DNA of 64,000 bases from Megamerina dolium (lineage: Eukaryota; Arthropoda; Insecta; Diptera; Megamerinidae). The notes below the pieces were generated by a model. That model did no database searches and was not told where the DNA came from. It saw nothing but the letters and a program-made list of their open reading frames with translations. Shown here in pieces: positions 31,767 through 43,624 of the stretch; within the stretch, counting starts at the first letter, position 1, and every line of letters begins with the position of its first letter. A program made the translations under genes and the position numbers. Where the stretch lies: contig OY978525.1 of NCBI GenBank assembly GCA_963854835.1, positions 62,909,355-62,973,354 of the forward strand. The letters run 5' to 3'.

Positions 31767-33860
31767 CTTTAATTAAATTACAAAAATGCAACACTCCGCT
31801 TAGAGTCGTCGCAACTAGTACAGGAAAAACTCAACTACTGAAATTGAGTCATGTCATGTCAACATGTTAATCAAAACGACTTGGCGGCTGTTATGTTCAG
31901 AATCATATAATTTGCAATCACGACAATATTACTCTTTTTTTTGTGACCAAAGGCTTATCAATAAAGTATATTATATTCAAGGGTTTTCGATTTCCAATCA
32001 CAGAGACGATTTTTTCCGCCTTTCATTACTTTTTAGTATTTTTAGTCCATTTGACAATTCTTCGACGACTTGAAAAATAGTGATGGGTTTGAAAATTCTG
32101 AATGAATATGCAAATAAATTGTTATTTTTGGCGAGAAAAACATAGACTGGTAATAAAAAAGTTCTTGCGTTTTGTTATTAATTTACAAGAAATGAAATGC
32201 TCGCGTAAAACCAGGTCATGTGCGGTAAAGTCCTGGCATTTGGGTAGATTAAATAAAGGATAAATTGCTTTTATTTGGAATGAACTTCGGCTTCTAGATA
32301 AACAAGACTATACATGTTTGGTTTGCATAGACTTGTTTGGTTTGTTTAAAATACTAAATAATATAATTCTAATTTCAATACGATTTTACTTCTAATCACA
32401 TTGCGTCAAATGTACTTCTTCTTAATTAATATGACACTGGAATATTACATCACTCTTCGAAATAGGGAAGATAAACAAATTTCCAAATTTTACATTTCTT
32501 AAATCGAGAAACAAACAAAAAACCTAGAATATGAAATTTTTCGTGTTAAAAAATATAGAATATGGCTTCTCATTTTCCATTTTCTTAATGTTTTAAATAT
32601 TTATTTTGTTCTGTTTCAAAACGAAAAATTACGTTAATCGAATTTCACTGTTCTGTGGTAATACAGTTTTAATTTTTTCACAGCTAGCATTTAGGTATTC
32701 AATATTCACTGCTATATTCCAATAATTTAGGAATTTAGACACCAATTTGGCGAACTCACATACCCTAAAACGACTTTATGAAAAAGTGTAAATTAAATAC
32801 AAGTCGTTTTTGTTTTAAATTCTAAGACCTAAGACTAAAACGTCTTTATAAAAGATAACTTACATTTAATTTAGAAAAGACGACAAATATGCAATGAATA
32901 AAAAAAAAATTAAGTAACCTGCAGTAAGTGTTGCTGTCACGCAGATTCGATACTTTTTTCCTCCAAAATTATAAAATTTTGCTCCTAAAAGGCATAAATT
33001 GTAAAAAAAAAAATGCTCAACGCAACCCTTACCGTTATCTAGTGATTTGGTGTCGATAGCCAAATCTCCTGTGATCTTTTCGGTCAGTTCTTACGCTCTT
33101 GCTCTCGCTCTCAATTTTTTATTTTACATTGAAAACAAAAAGAACACGTGATGTGAATGTTACCGAGACCGTAAACATAACAGCCGCCTTAGCGAGTACC
33201 GCGTATTCGTCATCAGTTGCCGAAATTTATCGATAACGACTTCGGTGCTACCAATTTTAAGATGACGATAGAGGACGACGATAAGTGCCGACTACAACTC
33301 ATATGGTAGGGATGAATAATTTGAATGTAAGTAAAAACAAAATAAAAGAGAAAAGAAAATCTGACTTCGTTTCAGCAGCAGCACTTCGTGGTTCTTCTTC
33401 ATTTTTGTTCTACTTCAGTTTTGTTCTATTTCAGCTTGGTTTTACTTCAGTTTTGTAGCTTTTGTTTAGCAAAGCGAGAGAAGGAGAAATACAGTATTTT
33501 ATATAATTCTTGCGCAGCTCTTTAATATACACAAAACACGTACAACACCTTTGCATCGACGTTCTGATGGCATACTAGCACGGTTTAACTGTAACTTGAA
33601 GGAATATCGGAGAAAAGTCCTAGGTAAATAATAGACAGCTGCACACAGCGTCATTCGCTGAAAGTGACGATGTTAGCTTTGATTCGGTTTAGCGTATGAA
33701 CTGCAATGAAGTACGCTCTTATCTTTTTAAGCACCAACTGCATGTTTTGTTTCTATTTTCATTGCCTTTTGAATCATAAGAGTGTCAATAGTAACAATAA
33801 CACAAAATGCCAAAAATCCTTCGAATCATTCGAATATCACGGTTCATTGCTGATGTATTA
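31767..33860. other. 2.1 kb without recognised genes or repeats
   Basis: AT-rich single-copy-looking DNA, with no conserved ORF and no match to other parts of the window. It includes a stretch with E-box-like and GC-richer content at about 33080-33300 and a possible splice donor (CCTAGGTAAATAAT) at about 33620, neither of which I can support as functional. Best candidate for old host intergenic or intronic sequence. Confidence 0.4.
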
Positions 33861-34370
33861 TGGTGCAACTAGCCACGAACGTACCGCCCTTCCGTACCGC
33901 CCGTACGTAAGAACAAAAATTTGTCAAAAGTTATGCCCGTAGCGGCAACGGAGAAATCGACTGTTCTTTCTTGTATACATACATAACAATATTGCCATGT
34001 ATCACTGTGCGTGCATGCTTTTAATCACACTTACCATTTTCATGATCAAATTTCATAATATAGATGTCAAAAACTAAAAAAAAAATTAATATACGTGAAG
34101 TATATTTTAATAAATAACTAAACACGACGAAAAACTAAATTTTCTTAGTTTATTTCTTATTTATGTATAAAAGTGTAATCTGGCAATCCTGTAACCATAG
34201 AGAGTGATCAGCTGACACGGTTTTACGTAAAAATCTAATTTCTGTTGATTCTTCCGCTACGGGCAACGGCTGCGTCACCGTCATACGGTGGTGAGTTTTC
34301 GACATTCCCATAAGATAGGTTATGTCAGCTGACACGTTCTACGGTTTTACGTTCGTGGCTAGTTGCACCA
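33861..34370. mobile_element. 510-bp MITE with 23-bp perfect terminal inverted repeats
   Basis: Left end TGGTGCAACTAGCCACGAAC plus GTA, right end its exact inverse (ending AGTTGCACCA). TTA lies on both sides (33858-33860 and 34371-34373), which would fit a PIF/Harbinger-type 3-bp target. The flanks can also be read as a 5-bp ATTAT duplication with a shorter repeat. No coding capacity. Its right half is copied again by the 706-bp tandem duplication. Confidence 0.75.
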
Positions 34371-35598
34371 TTATTCGGCGTTTTGTTTTGTCCGTTTTTT
34401 TACTCAAAGAATTTACGTAGCTTAGTACATATATGTATGTAACATATACATATAAATATGAAATATATACTTGTATATACATAACATATATACATACAAG
34501 TATGTATAAATCCTTCACTATTTCGCATACATACATAACCCCAATTACAGATGATGGTGTTGATATTCCACCACCCGACTATGACGAGGTTGAAACGGCC
34601 ATTTTAAGGCTGAAGAACAACAAAGCTGCAGGTGCTGATGGCCTGCCTGCCGAGTTGTTTAAGACCGGAGGCGATGAGCTGCTCACCCGCATGCACCAGC
34701 TCATAAGCAGAATATGGTCGGATGAAAGCATGCCTGATGATTGGAGGCTCAGTGTTCTCTGTCCTGTACATAAAAAAGGAGACCCCACAATTTGCGCCAA
34801 CTACCGTGGAATAAGTCTCCTGAGCATCGCATACAAGGTTCTATCGAGCGTACTGTGTGAAAGGTTGAAGCCTATGCTCAGCAACCTGATTGACCTGTAA
34901 CCATAGAGAGTGATCAGCTGACACGGTTTTACGTAAAAATCTAATTTCTGTTGATTCTTCCGCTACGGGCAACGGCTGCGTCACCGTCATACGGTGGTGA
35001 GTTTTCGACATTCCCATAAGATAGGTTATGTCAGCTGACACGTTCTACGGTTTTACGTTCGTGGCTAGTTGCACCATTATTCGGCGTTTTGTTTTGTCCG
35101 TTTTTTTACTCAAAGAATTTACGTAGCTTAGTACATATATGTATGTAACATATACATATAAATATGAAATATATACTTGTATATACATAACATATATACA
35201 TACAAGTATGTATAAATCCTTCACTATTTCGCATACATACATAACCCCAATTACAGATGATGGTGTTGATATTCCACCACCCGACTATGACGAGGTTGAA
35301 ACGGCCATTTTAAGGCTGAAGAACAACAAAGCTGCAGGTGCTGATGGCCTGCCTGCCGAGTTGTTTAAGACCGGAGGCGATGAGCTGCTCACCCGCATGC
35401 ACCAGCTCATAAGCAGAATATGGTCGGATGAAAGCATGCCTGATGATTGGAGGCTCAGTGTTCTCTGTCCTGTACATAAAAAAGGAGACCCCACAATTTG
35501 CGCCAACTACCGTGGAATAAGTCTCCTGAGCATCGCATACAAGGTTCTATCGAGCGTACTGTGTGAAAGGTTGAAGCCTATGCTCAGCAACCTGATTG
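34188..35598. repeat. Tandem duplication, two identical units with period 706
   Basis: 34188-34892 equals 34894-35598 with no difference noticed. Each unit holds the right part of the MITE, about 170 bp of TACATA-rich spacer and 356 bp of RTE reverse transcriptase. The junction shares only CCTG/ACCT microhomology with the parental ends. Identity implies a very recent event or an assembly artefact. Confidence 0.9.
34537..34892 (+). pseudogene. RTE-like RT fragment, copy 3 (duplicate of copy 4 start)
   Basis: Reads ITDDGVDIPPPDYDEVETAI, LKNNKAAGADGLPAELFKTG, CPVHKKGDPTICANYRGISL and ends RLKPMLSNLI at the duplication breakpoint. It is only the RT N-terminal portion, with no catalytic aspartates. 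It exists because of the tandem duplication. Confidence 0.85.
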
Positions 35599-36825
35599 GA
35601 CCTTATCAGTGTGGCTTCAGACCTGGTAAATCCACCATCGACCAGATTTTCACACTGCGCCAAATCCTGGAGAAGGCCCAAGAAAAACAGATCGACACAC
35701 ACCACCTATTTGTTGATTATAAAGCCGCTTTCGACAGTCTGGTAAGGGATTACCTCCACGCAACAATGTCTGAGTTCGGTATTCCTGCAAAGCTCATTCG
35801 ACTTTGTAGAATGACACTGCATAACTCCCGTTGTGCAGTGAAAATTGGGAAGGACCTCTCCGCACCGTTTAATACCGAATGGGGTTTCAGACAAGGTGAT
35901 TCGTTATCGTGCGACTTCTTCAATCTTATTATGGAGAAAATAATACGAGCTGCTGATCTACGACATAATGGCACTATCTTCAACAAAAGTGTCATGCTGT
36001 TAGCGTATGCCGACGATATTGATATAATCGGCATGAACACGCGAGCAGTCAGTGCAGCATTCTCAGAGTTGGAAAGAGAGTAGCGTCGGATGGGTCTCAC
36101 GGTGAACGAGGGCAAGACGAAGTATCTAGTGTCAACAAACAAAGAGTCCCGGCGTCTTGGACAGCACGTCACTGTTGACAACTACGCTTTTGAAGTAGTA
36201 AGGGACTTTGTCTATCTTGGAACCAGCATTAACAGCAGTAATGACGTCAGCTTGGAGATCATGCGTAGGATAACTCTTGCTAACAGGTGTTACTTTGGGC
36301 TAAGTAAGCAATTGAGAAGTCGAGCCCTCTCTCGAAGAACGAAAACTACACTCTACAAGTCTCTAATCATGCCTGTCCTAACATATGGCGCTGAATCCTG
36401 GACAATTACCACCTCGGATGAGCGAATGCTTGGAGTTTTCGAGAGAAAAGTCCTACGCAAGATCTTTGGACCTATTTGCGTTGGTCGCGAGTACCGAACA
36501 AGGTACAACCATCAGCTGTACGAGCTGTATGCCGATATTGACATAGTAAAGCGCATCAAAATCCAGCGGCTGCGCTGGCTAGGTCATGTCGAGCGAATGG
36601 AAGAACACGCTCCAGCTAAGAAGGTGTTATATTCGGAACCCGCTTTAGGACGACGCAGAAGAGGAAGACCAAACCTCCGGTGGAAGACCAAGTACTGGAG
36701 AACCTGACGGCGCTTGGAATTTCTAACTGGCGCCAGCTAGCGAAGAACAGAGATGGCTGGCGAAGTATGTTATTTTCGGCCTAAATCGATATTCGGTTGT
36801 TATGGCCACATAAGTAAAGTAAGTA
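35243..36825 (+). pseudogene. RTE-like reverse transcriptase, copy 4 (3' half of element)
   Basis: The longest readable RT of this family. Fingers and palm: CPVHKKGDPTICANYRGISL, GFRPGKSTIDQIFTLRQILE, LFVDYKAAFDSL, GFRQGDSLSCDFFN and catalytic YADD (LLAYADDIDIIG). A single nonsense change (TCG to TAG, at about 36081) interrupts the frame after SELERE. It continues in the same frame through KTKYLVSTN, GTSINSSNDVSLEIM and RLRWLGHVERMEEHAP. One A missing at about 36688 shifts the last ~25 codons. The 3' end has TGTTATGGCCACATAAGTAA and short AAGT repeats. The endonuclease is absent (5' truncated). Confidence 0.85.
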
Positions 36826-37139
36826 AGTACATACTCGTATGTATGTATGTAAAAATAAATGCTTTCATAAATGCGAAATAGTGAAAGATTTATATTGTAG
36901 ATATAAGAAATTAATTAAAATTATTTCAATAATTAAAATTTATGTTGTACGCTATAACATAGATACTTATAACATATAGAAAGAAGAAGAAAAAAATCAT
37001 CTAAATAACGATTAATTTTAAATATCCCATCAGAAAGAAAATAGATTTCAATAAAGAAATCTGCATTATTTTAATTACACACGGTTTATTATTAAATTTT
37101 AAAAGAGTTTTGAAAAAATTGATCAACTAATAGGCAGAA
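36826..37139. other. No recognised feature
   Basis: AT-rich, beginning with TACATACTCGTATGTATGTATG repeats after the RTE tail. Confidence 0.4.
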
Positions 37140-37764
37140 AGCGACGTTTGTGGGATCTTTTCCAACTTTGGGATCATGATAATTTGAGAAGTTTTCTAGG
37201 AAGTTTTCTAGGAGCTGTTGGTTCATTTGTCTTGTAATGAAACAACGTCCTTGATATTTTTTAGGGTTTAGTCCTTTGATCGCCTTTTTTCGAGATCCAT
37301 ATACCAGTTAAGGTGAACTGACGGCAGCGGATTATCGAGGCTAGCCATGTTAGGGTCAAACACTTGGAGTAGGTGATTTACAAAAGCAATTCCAAACATA
37401 TCTTGTTGCCTAATCACCATTGGGGAGACGGATTGGAGACACCGCTTGTATACGCTTTTTATTTTTTAGTCGTCCGCCATTGCGAGAATTTTGAGTTTTC
37501 TGTACGACAGAGAGTCTTAACATATTCCTCAAATTCGGGACATTTTCAGAGAATACATTCACTTGCCATTCACGCCTTATAGATATTTTTTCTGAGGAGC
37601 TCTAGAACGTCCTGGGAGGTATATTCTTGCCGTATTGATGGTTTAATGTAGGGTGTGGCTATTTTCACTGCTTGGGAAAACCGTTCGGAAATAGCTGAGC
37701 TTATATCCTGTTCTGATTTGAGAGAAATATTTATATTGAGATGTGAGCTGATATACATTTATAC
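37140..37764 (-). pseudogene. Jockey-like LINE ORF2 fragment (post-endonuclease region)
   Basis: The minus-strand frame 37758-37570 reads YISSHLNINISLKSEQDISS and AISERFSQAVKIATPYIK, a typical Jockey-clade segment between endonuclease and RT. Further left, across stops and frameshifts, come pieces like FGIAFVNHLLQVFDPN and an NIKDVV-like motif that precede the RT in Jockey elements. It appears to be the continuation of the endonuclease piece at 40918-41280, separated by the R1-clade insertion. Heavily decayed. Confidence 0.55.
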
Positions 37765-40700
37765 TTTTTTTTTTTTTTTTATTCGAAGGGGGAATCAGTC
37801 ATAGATACCGTCAACCATAGACGGCATGTACGATTTATACTGTCCGCTAAGGGTACACCACATTGGGGACCACGCCCAGTCAATATTATCTTACTCTGCT
37901 GGATTTGCGAACCAGTACGCCTACGTGCTAAACCCTTAACTCCGACCTCTATAGCTTGTTTGTGTAAGCTTCAAACATCCCGTACATGGCGTTCAAACAG
38001 CTGCAGTTATATTTCTCCACTGCCATCCCTTCTTCCTGAGCTCCTTGCGATCTATTCCAGCCCATTCTTTCATCTTAAACCACACCAAACTCGATCGCAG
38101 CATATGGCTCACAATGTTATCGTGTGTCATCCTTTCATTTATTATCTTCTCTATGGTCATTCTATGCTCCTCAAATCTTAAACAGAAGAAAAAGATATGC
38201 TGAGCATTTTCGCCGACAGTGTTGGAGAATGAGCATTCTGTCGCGTCGTCATGACCGAATCTGTGAAGGTACTCTCTGAAACAACCATGGCCCGTCAAAA
38301 ACTGCGTAAGGTGGTCTGTCTCTCCTTGTCTTCTTTCGACACAAGCTTGCACGTTCCTGATGAGCCTGTGGATCCACCTCTCTTTTCCTACTGCGTCCCA
38401 TTAACTTTGCCATTCGTCTAGGCTCGTCTCTCTCCTCTTTCCGTTCGGTTGCCGTTAACCGCCTATTCAGGCTTTTGGTTCTGTTGTATACTCTGCCCAA
38501 CTGCGAGGCCATTATGTCTGGCGGCATAATGCCAGATATAATACCGGCACCTTCTTGTGGCACTGTCCTAAATGCACATGCAACTCTAATAGCGCTTAAC
38601 CTGAAAACTATCTTCGCCTTCTTCGAATATGTTTTTTGCCACAGGGCTGTCCCCCATATAGGCGCCGCGTACATCAGTATTGATTGACTAACTTTAGCCA
38701 GGAACGCTTTCCTACTTTGGCTGGGGCCACTAGTGTTGGCCATGATTCTCGTCAGAGCCGCCTGAGTTGAACCTCGCATCAATCATTACACCTAGATACC
38801 TCAGCGAAGGTTGCATTGTAATGTTGTAGCCGTCAATGTTTAGGATGATTGTTTCTAGTTTTTTCCTGCTCGTGATAAGTACCGCCTCTGTTTTCTGTAC
38901 CACAAGCTGGAGCTTTGTCGTCGTGAGCCAATCTTTAATTTTCGACCCTGTCTCTCTGCAGATGCTCTGAACTTGGGAAAGCTCCTTCCCAATGATCGTC
39001 ACAGAAATGTCGTCCGCGTAGCCAATTATCTGGGCTTCTTTTGGCAATGGCAGGTTTAACACACCATCGTATAGCGCGTTCCACAGTACCGGGCCAAGTA
39101 CAGAGCCCTGCGGCATTCCACCCGTCACCACTTGGCTTTTGGGCCCTTCGTCCGTGTCATATAACAGTAGTCTGTCAGACAGATAACTATTTATTATTCG
39201 CATTAGGTACACCGGTGTTTCCTTTGCCTCCAATGCCCTCATAATAAGAGGCCAGTTTGCCGAGTTGAAGGCATTTTGTACGTCTAGTGTCAATACTGCA
39301 CAATATTTTTTATCGCCATGCATCCATCTAGTGCCTTCTATGGCCTTGCCAACAATGTCCGTCAATTTTCTAATTGCGTCTATGGTCGACCGATGTCTCC
39401 TGAAGCCAAATTGGTTCTCGGACATACCAGGTGATTTCCTTTCTAGATGTTGTTCCAGACGCGTGCATATCAACCTCTTCAATATTTTGGCCATCGTATC
39501 GATCATGCAAAGTGGACGATACGCGTTTGGCTCACCCGCCGGTTTATTCGGCTTCTGAAGGAGGACCAGTCGCTGTTTTTTTATACTTTCGGGAATACAC
39601 CTACGTTCAAACATCTCGTAAAAAGCTCGGCAAAATGCTTCGTGTTGTGATTAATGGCGATCTTCAGCGCCTTATTCGGGATGCTATGATGTCCAGGCGC
39701 CTTTGCGTTACCAATTATCTCCGCCGCAAAGATAATCTCCGACTCGTCAATTGTCACTGCTCCTTCTATGGGGGGTATCACCATATACGGTTGCAAGTCT
39801 TGTGCCGGAAAAAGCGTTTTTACTACCTTTCCTAAGAGGATAGGGCAGGTTGGTGCTTTATCTCTACCACCTCTGACCTTCGACATCACTATCTTATACG
39901 CGTCTCCCACGGGTTCTCGTCCACCCTTTCACGAAGTTCTTTGAAGCATGAGGACTTGCTGCTTCTGATCGCCTTTTTAAACTCCTTGCATTTCTTTTTG
40001 AAGCATTCACGTAGTATTATATGCGTACCTTGGCTTCTTTGGGAGATACGTCTTGCTCTATGATATTCACTTCTTAATGTATTAATCTCCTGATTCCACC
40101 AGTACGTGGGCTTTCTGAACATATTCTGTCTTTTCCTGCACATGCCGGCGTCGCAAATTTTAATTACGAATTTTGACAGAATGTCGGCCTATTGGTCCAC
40201 GTCGTTTGAGCTGTCTGGTAGTATGAGTTTCAAGTGTGGTAGTATGAGTTTCAAAAATTTCTTCATCGAGCGTCCACCTTCCACTCTCTGGTTTATGTTT
40301 TTTGTAGGCCCCCTCGAATCTGCTTATGAGTGCCGACTTCCATCACAATACCAAGGAGAACGTCTTGAGCAGGGCATAAGCTCGCTTATTTGTATAACTG
40401 CTGCCTCATTCCTCGGCCCATGCATTGAAGTCACCTGCTATTACGTTTGGCGTAGTAGTTCTGGCGTCTCGCACTAGTTCGTCTAGAATCCTTACATAGT
40501 CGACTTGCGTCACACTCGGCGGAACATAGCAGCTGTAAAAATTGATTCCACAGATCTTCGCCCGCGTATAGTAGGATTTCCCAAGGAGCGGCTTGTCTTG
40601 GATGGTGTTGTTTCCACAGGCCCATATGGCAGCTATGTTTACCTGATCAGAGATCCAGGTTCCTGCGCTTAAGTTTTTGTACTGCTCGGAAACTATAGCC

Positions 40701-40917
40701 ACTTCTATATTCTCCTAGTATACTGTCTGCCTGAGCAACTCCTGTGCAGCTTCACAATGGTTTAAGTTGATCTCTCAGCTCTCATTTGATCCTTTTGCAC
40801 GCTGCTTGATATAGGGGCCACTGCTTACTGCCGATTTGGTGACCCGCATCCTTCCCTTTGATTTTGCATGCTCCGCAGAATGGCTTTTTATCGCATGTCT
40901 TTGCGAAGTGACCCTTT
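37765..40917 (-). mobile_element. R1-clade LINE, copy C (RT retained, 5' truncated)
   Basis: Same family as 1-5889. Reading leftward it starts inside the ORF1 zinc knuckles (CDKKPFCGACKIKG at about 40890), then endonuclease (40702-40406), linker (40143-39581), RT (39614-38730), C-terminal region (38782-37993), 3' UTR and an A-run (T-run 37765-37780 on the plus strand). It is inserted in a Jockey-like LINE. Confidence 0.88.
37980..40702 (-). pseudogene. R1-clade ORF2 (endonuclease, RT, CCHC tail), frameshifted
   Basis: Endonuclease: IAAIWACGNNTIQDKPLLGK, GINFYSCYVPPSVTQVDYVR, PNVIAGDFNAWAEE. The RT frame 39614-38730 is 294 codons without a stop: QRLVLLQKPNKPAGEPNAYR, PLCMIDTMAKILKRLI, NQFGFRRHRSTIDAI, LDVQNAFNSANW, MPQGSVLGPVLWNALYDGVL and the catalytic YADD (IIGYADDISVTIIG). 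The C-terminal region carries VISGIMPPDIMA-like and ECSFSNTVGENAQHIFFF motifs. In that last motif one cysteine of the CCHC finger is a serine. About five frameshifts separate the pieces, so no complete ORF2 remains, although each domain is well preserved. Confidence 0.85.
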
Positions 40918-41280
40918 TCAACTTCTAGTCAACTTAGTTTCTTCCGTTTTTCTGATGAGAGTTTTCAAAGATAAGGGTTATTATTATGGGAGAATGGTCA
41001 GAAGAGAGCTCCAAAAAATAATGCACGCGGAAGTGTACATTTTTCAACCCTTTAGTAATTACAAAATCAATAAGGTCTGTAGTCTTCCGTCTATCTGATG
41101 TCCAATATGTGGCCATCAAATAGACGCAATCATTAATGAGGGGCAATTAGATGTAATTGCTCCTCATCAATATTAGATCTGAGTGGACAGTAAATAGCTG
41201 AGATTGTTAGGCCCTTGATATATTATTCGAGCTGAAGAGTTAAATAATTTTGTTGCAACATCTTCCTTTTCTTTTTCTTC
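40918..41280 (-). pseudogene. Jockey-like LINE endonuclease fragment
   Basis: The minus strand reads EYIKGLTISAIYCPLRSNID at about 41230-41170, the central endonuclease motif of Jockey-clade LINEs. After an internal deletion follow TYWTSDRRKTTDLIDFVITK and YFLELSSDHSPIIITLIFE (41146-40934), the C-terminal endonuclease block with the conserved SDH. The DNA-binding loop between them (usual GGDxNAKH) is missing. The sequence then meets the 5' end of the R1-clade copy C. Confidence 0.65.
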
Positions 41281-42240
41281 TTAATTGTAACATTTTTGAA
41301 GTGTAAGTATATAGATATGAGTATCGATAAGTAACATATCTGTACAGTAGAGTGAAAGAAATTGGCAGCACTTGCTAACGTTAGCACCTTTGTTGTTGTT
41401 TGGCCATATATATCTGCGCTACCTAAGTACGAGTATCCAAAAAAACGCAGATATTGTATTTTCTGTCACCTGAAAACATAACTAGAAACATAACCAGCAG
41501 TATTCCAATTCACTCATTCGCTTAATCTCCAAATTCTTCGCTTAAGATGAAGCTCCAGATTTTCAGACGTTGCGTCTTTATGCGCTTAAGCCTGAAAAAG
41601 ATTTTAGTGCAATTGTATGGAAGCTGCAGTTGTGGGTTGTGGCCTACGTTGGGCACCGGATGTTCAGCATATCTTATTTTCATCATGGAGTGCCCGCCCT
41701 ATGCCTGTTCCCAATTACTCGTACTTCCCTATAAGCAAAAGCAATTTTAAAAATTATACTGTATATGCTATGTATATGGTTTATGTAGCTACGTTTGAGC
41801 AAAGGTGTATGCATGTGTACTGCAATACAATTTTACTTGAAACAAATTCTCCACTAACATTTTATTTCATTTTGCTTCTGTGCATTTTGAAATAGTAAGA
41901 AATCTGAAATAAAATTACATTCCAAAACATCAAGTATTTCAAATAAATTTTATATGAGATAGGAAGTTATTTGAAATAGAATGTTATTTCATTTAATCTT
42001 TATTTCATTTTTACAGAATACGAGTGTATCTATTCTAGTCGTTTTTTTTATATATGAAATTAAATAAACATTAATTCTTTATTTTCTCCTACGTGTTTCC
42101 TACGTGTTAAGGGAGTCTGCATATTTCGAAAAACACATAGTACATTGTTATACATATTGCGTGTTATAATAATGGAGGTAGAGCAATCGTGAAAGATTTC
42201 TCTTGGCTGTGCCATAAAATGTACTATGATGCTAACATTG
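41281..42240. other. No recognised feature
   Basis: AT-rich, with TTTATTTCATTT-type imperfect repeats at about 41860-42020. Two short open frames near 41547-41895 show no conserved motif. Confidence 0.4.
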
Positions 42241-42242
42241 TA

Positions 42243-43545
42243 AAGGGTAATCCATTTTGCGGTTTCAAAAGTAAATGTAAATAAAACACATATAAAATAT
42301 TTTTTATCATGATATTTCTTTTTTATTATAAAGTTTGAACGTTGACATTATGTGAAATACTACATCATTTAAATGACCACCACGCGAATTGTTGCAAGCA
42401 TCGATTCTTTTGAGGTAATTTTCGACCACTTTTTGACACATATTGGGCGGTATCTCAACCATAACGTGACGAATGTTGGTTTTTAGGTGCTCAAGAGTTA
42501 AAGGTTTATCTGAATAAACACGGTCTTTCGCGTAGCCCCACAAAAAAAAGTCAAGCGGTGTCAAATCGCATGATTTTGGTGGCCACTTGATATCGCCACG
42601 ACGAGAAATTACGCGGCCAGAAAATTTCTCTTGCAATAAAGCCATATTCGCTCGAGTTGTGTGGCATGTGGCACCGTCTTGTTGAAACCACATATTCTCT
42701 AAATCGTATTCTTCAATAGCAGGCAAAAAGAAGTCGGTCATCATATGACCATAACGCTCCGAATTGACGGTGACAGTCGTTCCATCGGCGTTTTCGAAGA
42801 AGTAAGGTCCAATCACACCTCCGGACCAAAGAGCGCAACAAGCAGTGACTTTTTGTGGATGTAGTGGCCTCTCTTCAATTACTTGAGGATTCTCAGAACC
42901 CCAAATACGACAATTTTGTTTGTTAACATACCCACCGAGTGAGAAATGTGCTTCGTCGCTGAAGAAAATTTTGTTCGAAAAATCGCCGTCCACCGCCTGT
43001 TGTTCAAGCACCCATTCGCCGTATCTACGACGTTGTGAATGGTCAGCTGGCTTCAGTTGTTGTGTGAGCTGGATTTTATATGGATGTAGGTGTAGATCCA
43101 AATGCAAAATACGCCATAATGTGCCGTAAGACAGTCCTAATTCCTGAGAACGACGAGGAATCGACACATTCGGGTCTTCGGCAACACTTTCACTTACAGC
43201 AGCGATATTTTCGGTGGTACGAGCGAAACGATGATGTACAGACCTTACAATATCTGTAACCGATCCAGTCTCTTCATATTTCTTCACAATTTTGCCAATT
43301 GCTTGCGTAGTTGGACGATTATGTAAACCATAATCTCCTCTTAAAGCACGATATGTGGCTGTGGCAGAATCACCATTTTTGTAGTAGGTTTTTACAATTT
43401 TAATGCGTTGTGCGATAGTTAAGCGATCCATTTTCGCAAATGTCAGACTTTAAACTGAAAAAGAAAGAAATTGTTTTAACAACTCAGTTTTACAGATGTC
43501 GAATTCTAGCCCTATACTTTTGAAACCGCGAAATGGATAACCCTT
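42243..43545 (-). mobile_element. DD41D (rosa-like) mariner, copy C, full length (1303 bp)
   Basis: Ends AAGGGTAATCCATTTTGCGG and (inverse) AAGGGTTATCCATTTCGCGG, flanked by TA (42241-42242 and 43546-43547). It contains the inter-domain segment missing from copies A and B. Unlike A and B it is not embedded in a TA tract. Confidence 0.93.
42307..43431 (-). CDS. DD41D mariner transposase, open over 374 codons
   Basis: Starts MDRLTIAQRIKIVKTYYKNG. Residues 1-120 form the paired-like helix-turn-helix DNA-binding region. The catalytic domain has D159 (FFSDEAHF), D252 (FQQDGATCHTT) and D294 (LTPLDFFLWGY); I count 41 residues between the second and third aspartates, the DD41D signature described for rosa-type mariners of tephritid flies. 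LKPADHSQRRRYGEWVLEQQ (126-145) is the segment lost from copies A and B. The tail after DVVFH is read differently from the other copies because two bases are missing before the usual stop, adding about 13 residues. W198 of TAWCALWSG is C here. It may still be active. Confidence 0.92.
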   Translation of the reverse strand: MDRLTIAQRIKIVKTYYKNGDSATATYRALRGDYGLHNRPTTQAIGKIVKKYEETGSVTDIVRSVHHRFARTTENIAAVSESVAEDPNVSIPRRSQELGLSYGTLWRILHLDLHLHPYKIQLTQQLKPADHSQRRRYGEWVLEQQAVDGDFSNKIFFSDEAHFSLGGYVNKQNCRIWGSENPQVIEERPLHPQKVTACCALWSGGVIGPYFFENADGTTVTVNSERYGHMMTDFFLPAIEEYDLENMWFQQDGATCHTTRANMALLQEKFSGRVISRRGDIKWPPKSCDLTPLDFFLWGYAKDRVYSDKPLTLEHLKTNIRHVMVEIPPNMCQKVVENYLKRIDACNNSRGGHLNDVVFHIMSTFKLYNKKEIS

Positions 43546-43624
43546 TATCTTATAGGGAGTATCTGTTAATAATCGCAAGCAGAAATACATGCATACTCCA
43601 TAAGCATTTGCAACATTTTGTGGA

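Noticed and set aside
33080..33640. Possible host promoter and untranslated first exon (GC-richer stretch, donor-like CCTAGGTAAATAAT)
   Set aside because: No core promoter elements or coding exon could be linked to it.
41547..41895. Two overlapping plus-strand frames with several Cys and Trp, considered as a zinc-finger exon
   Set aside because: Cysteine spacing fits no zinc-finger class I know, and there are no splice signals.
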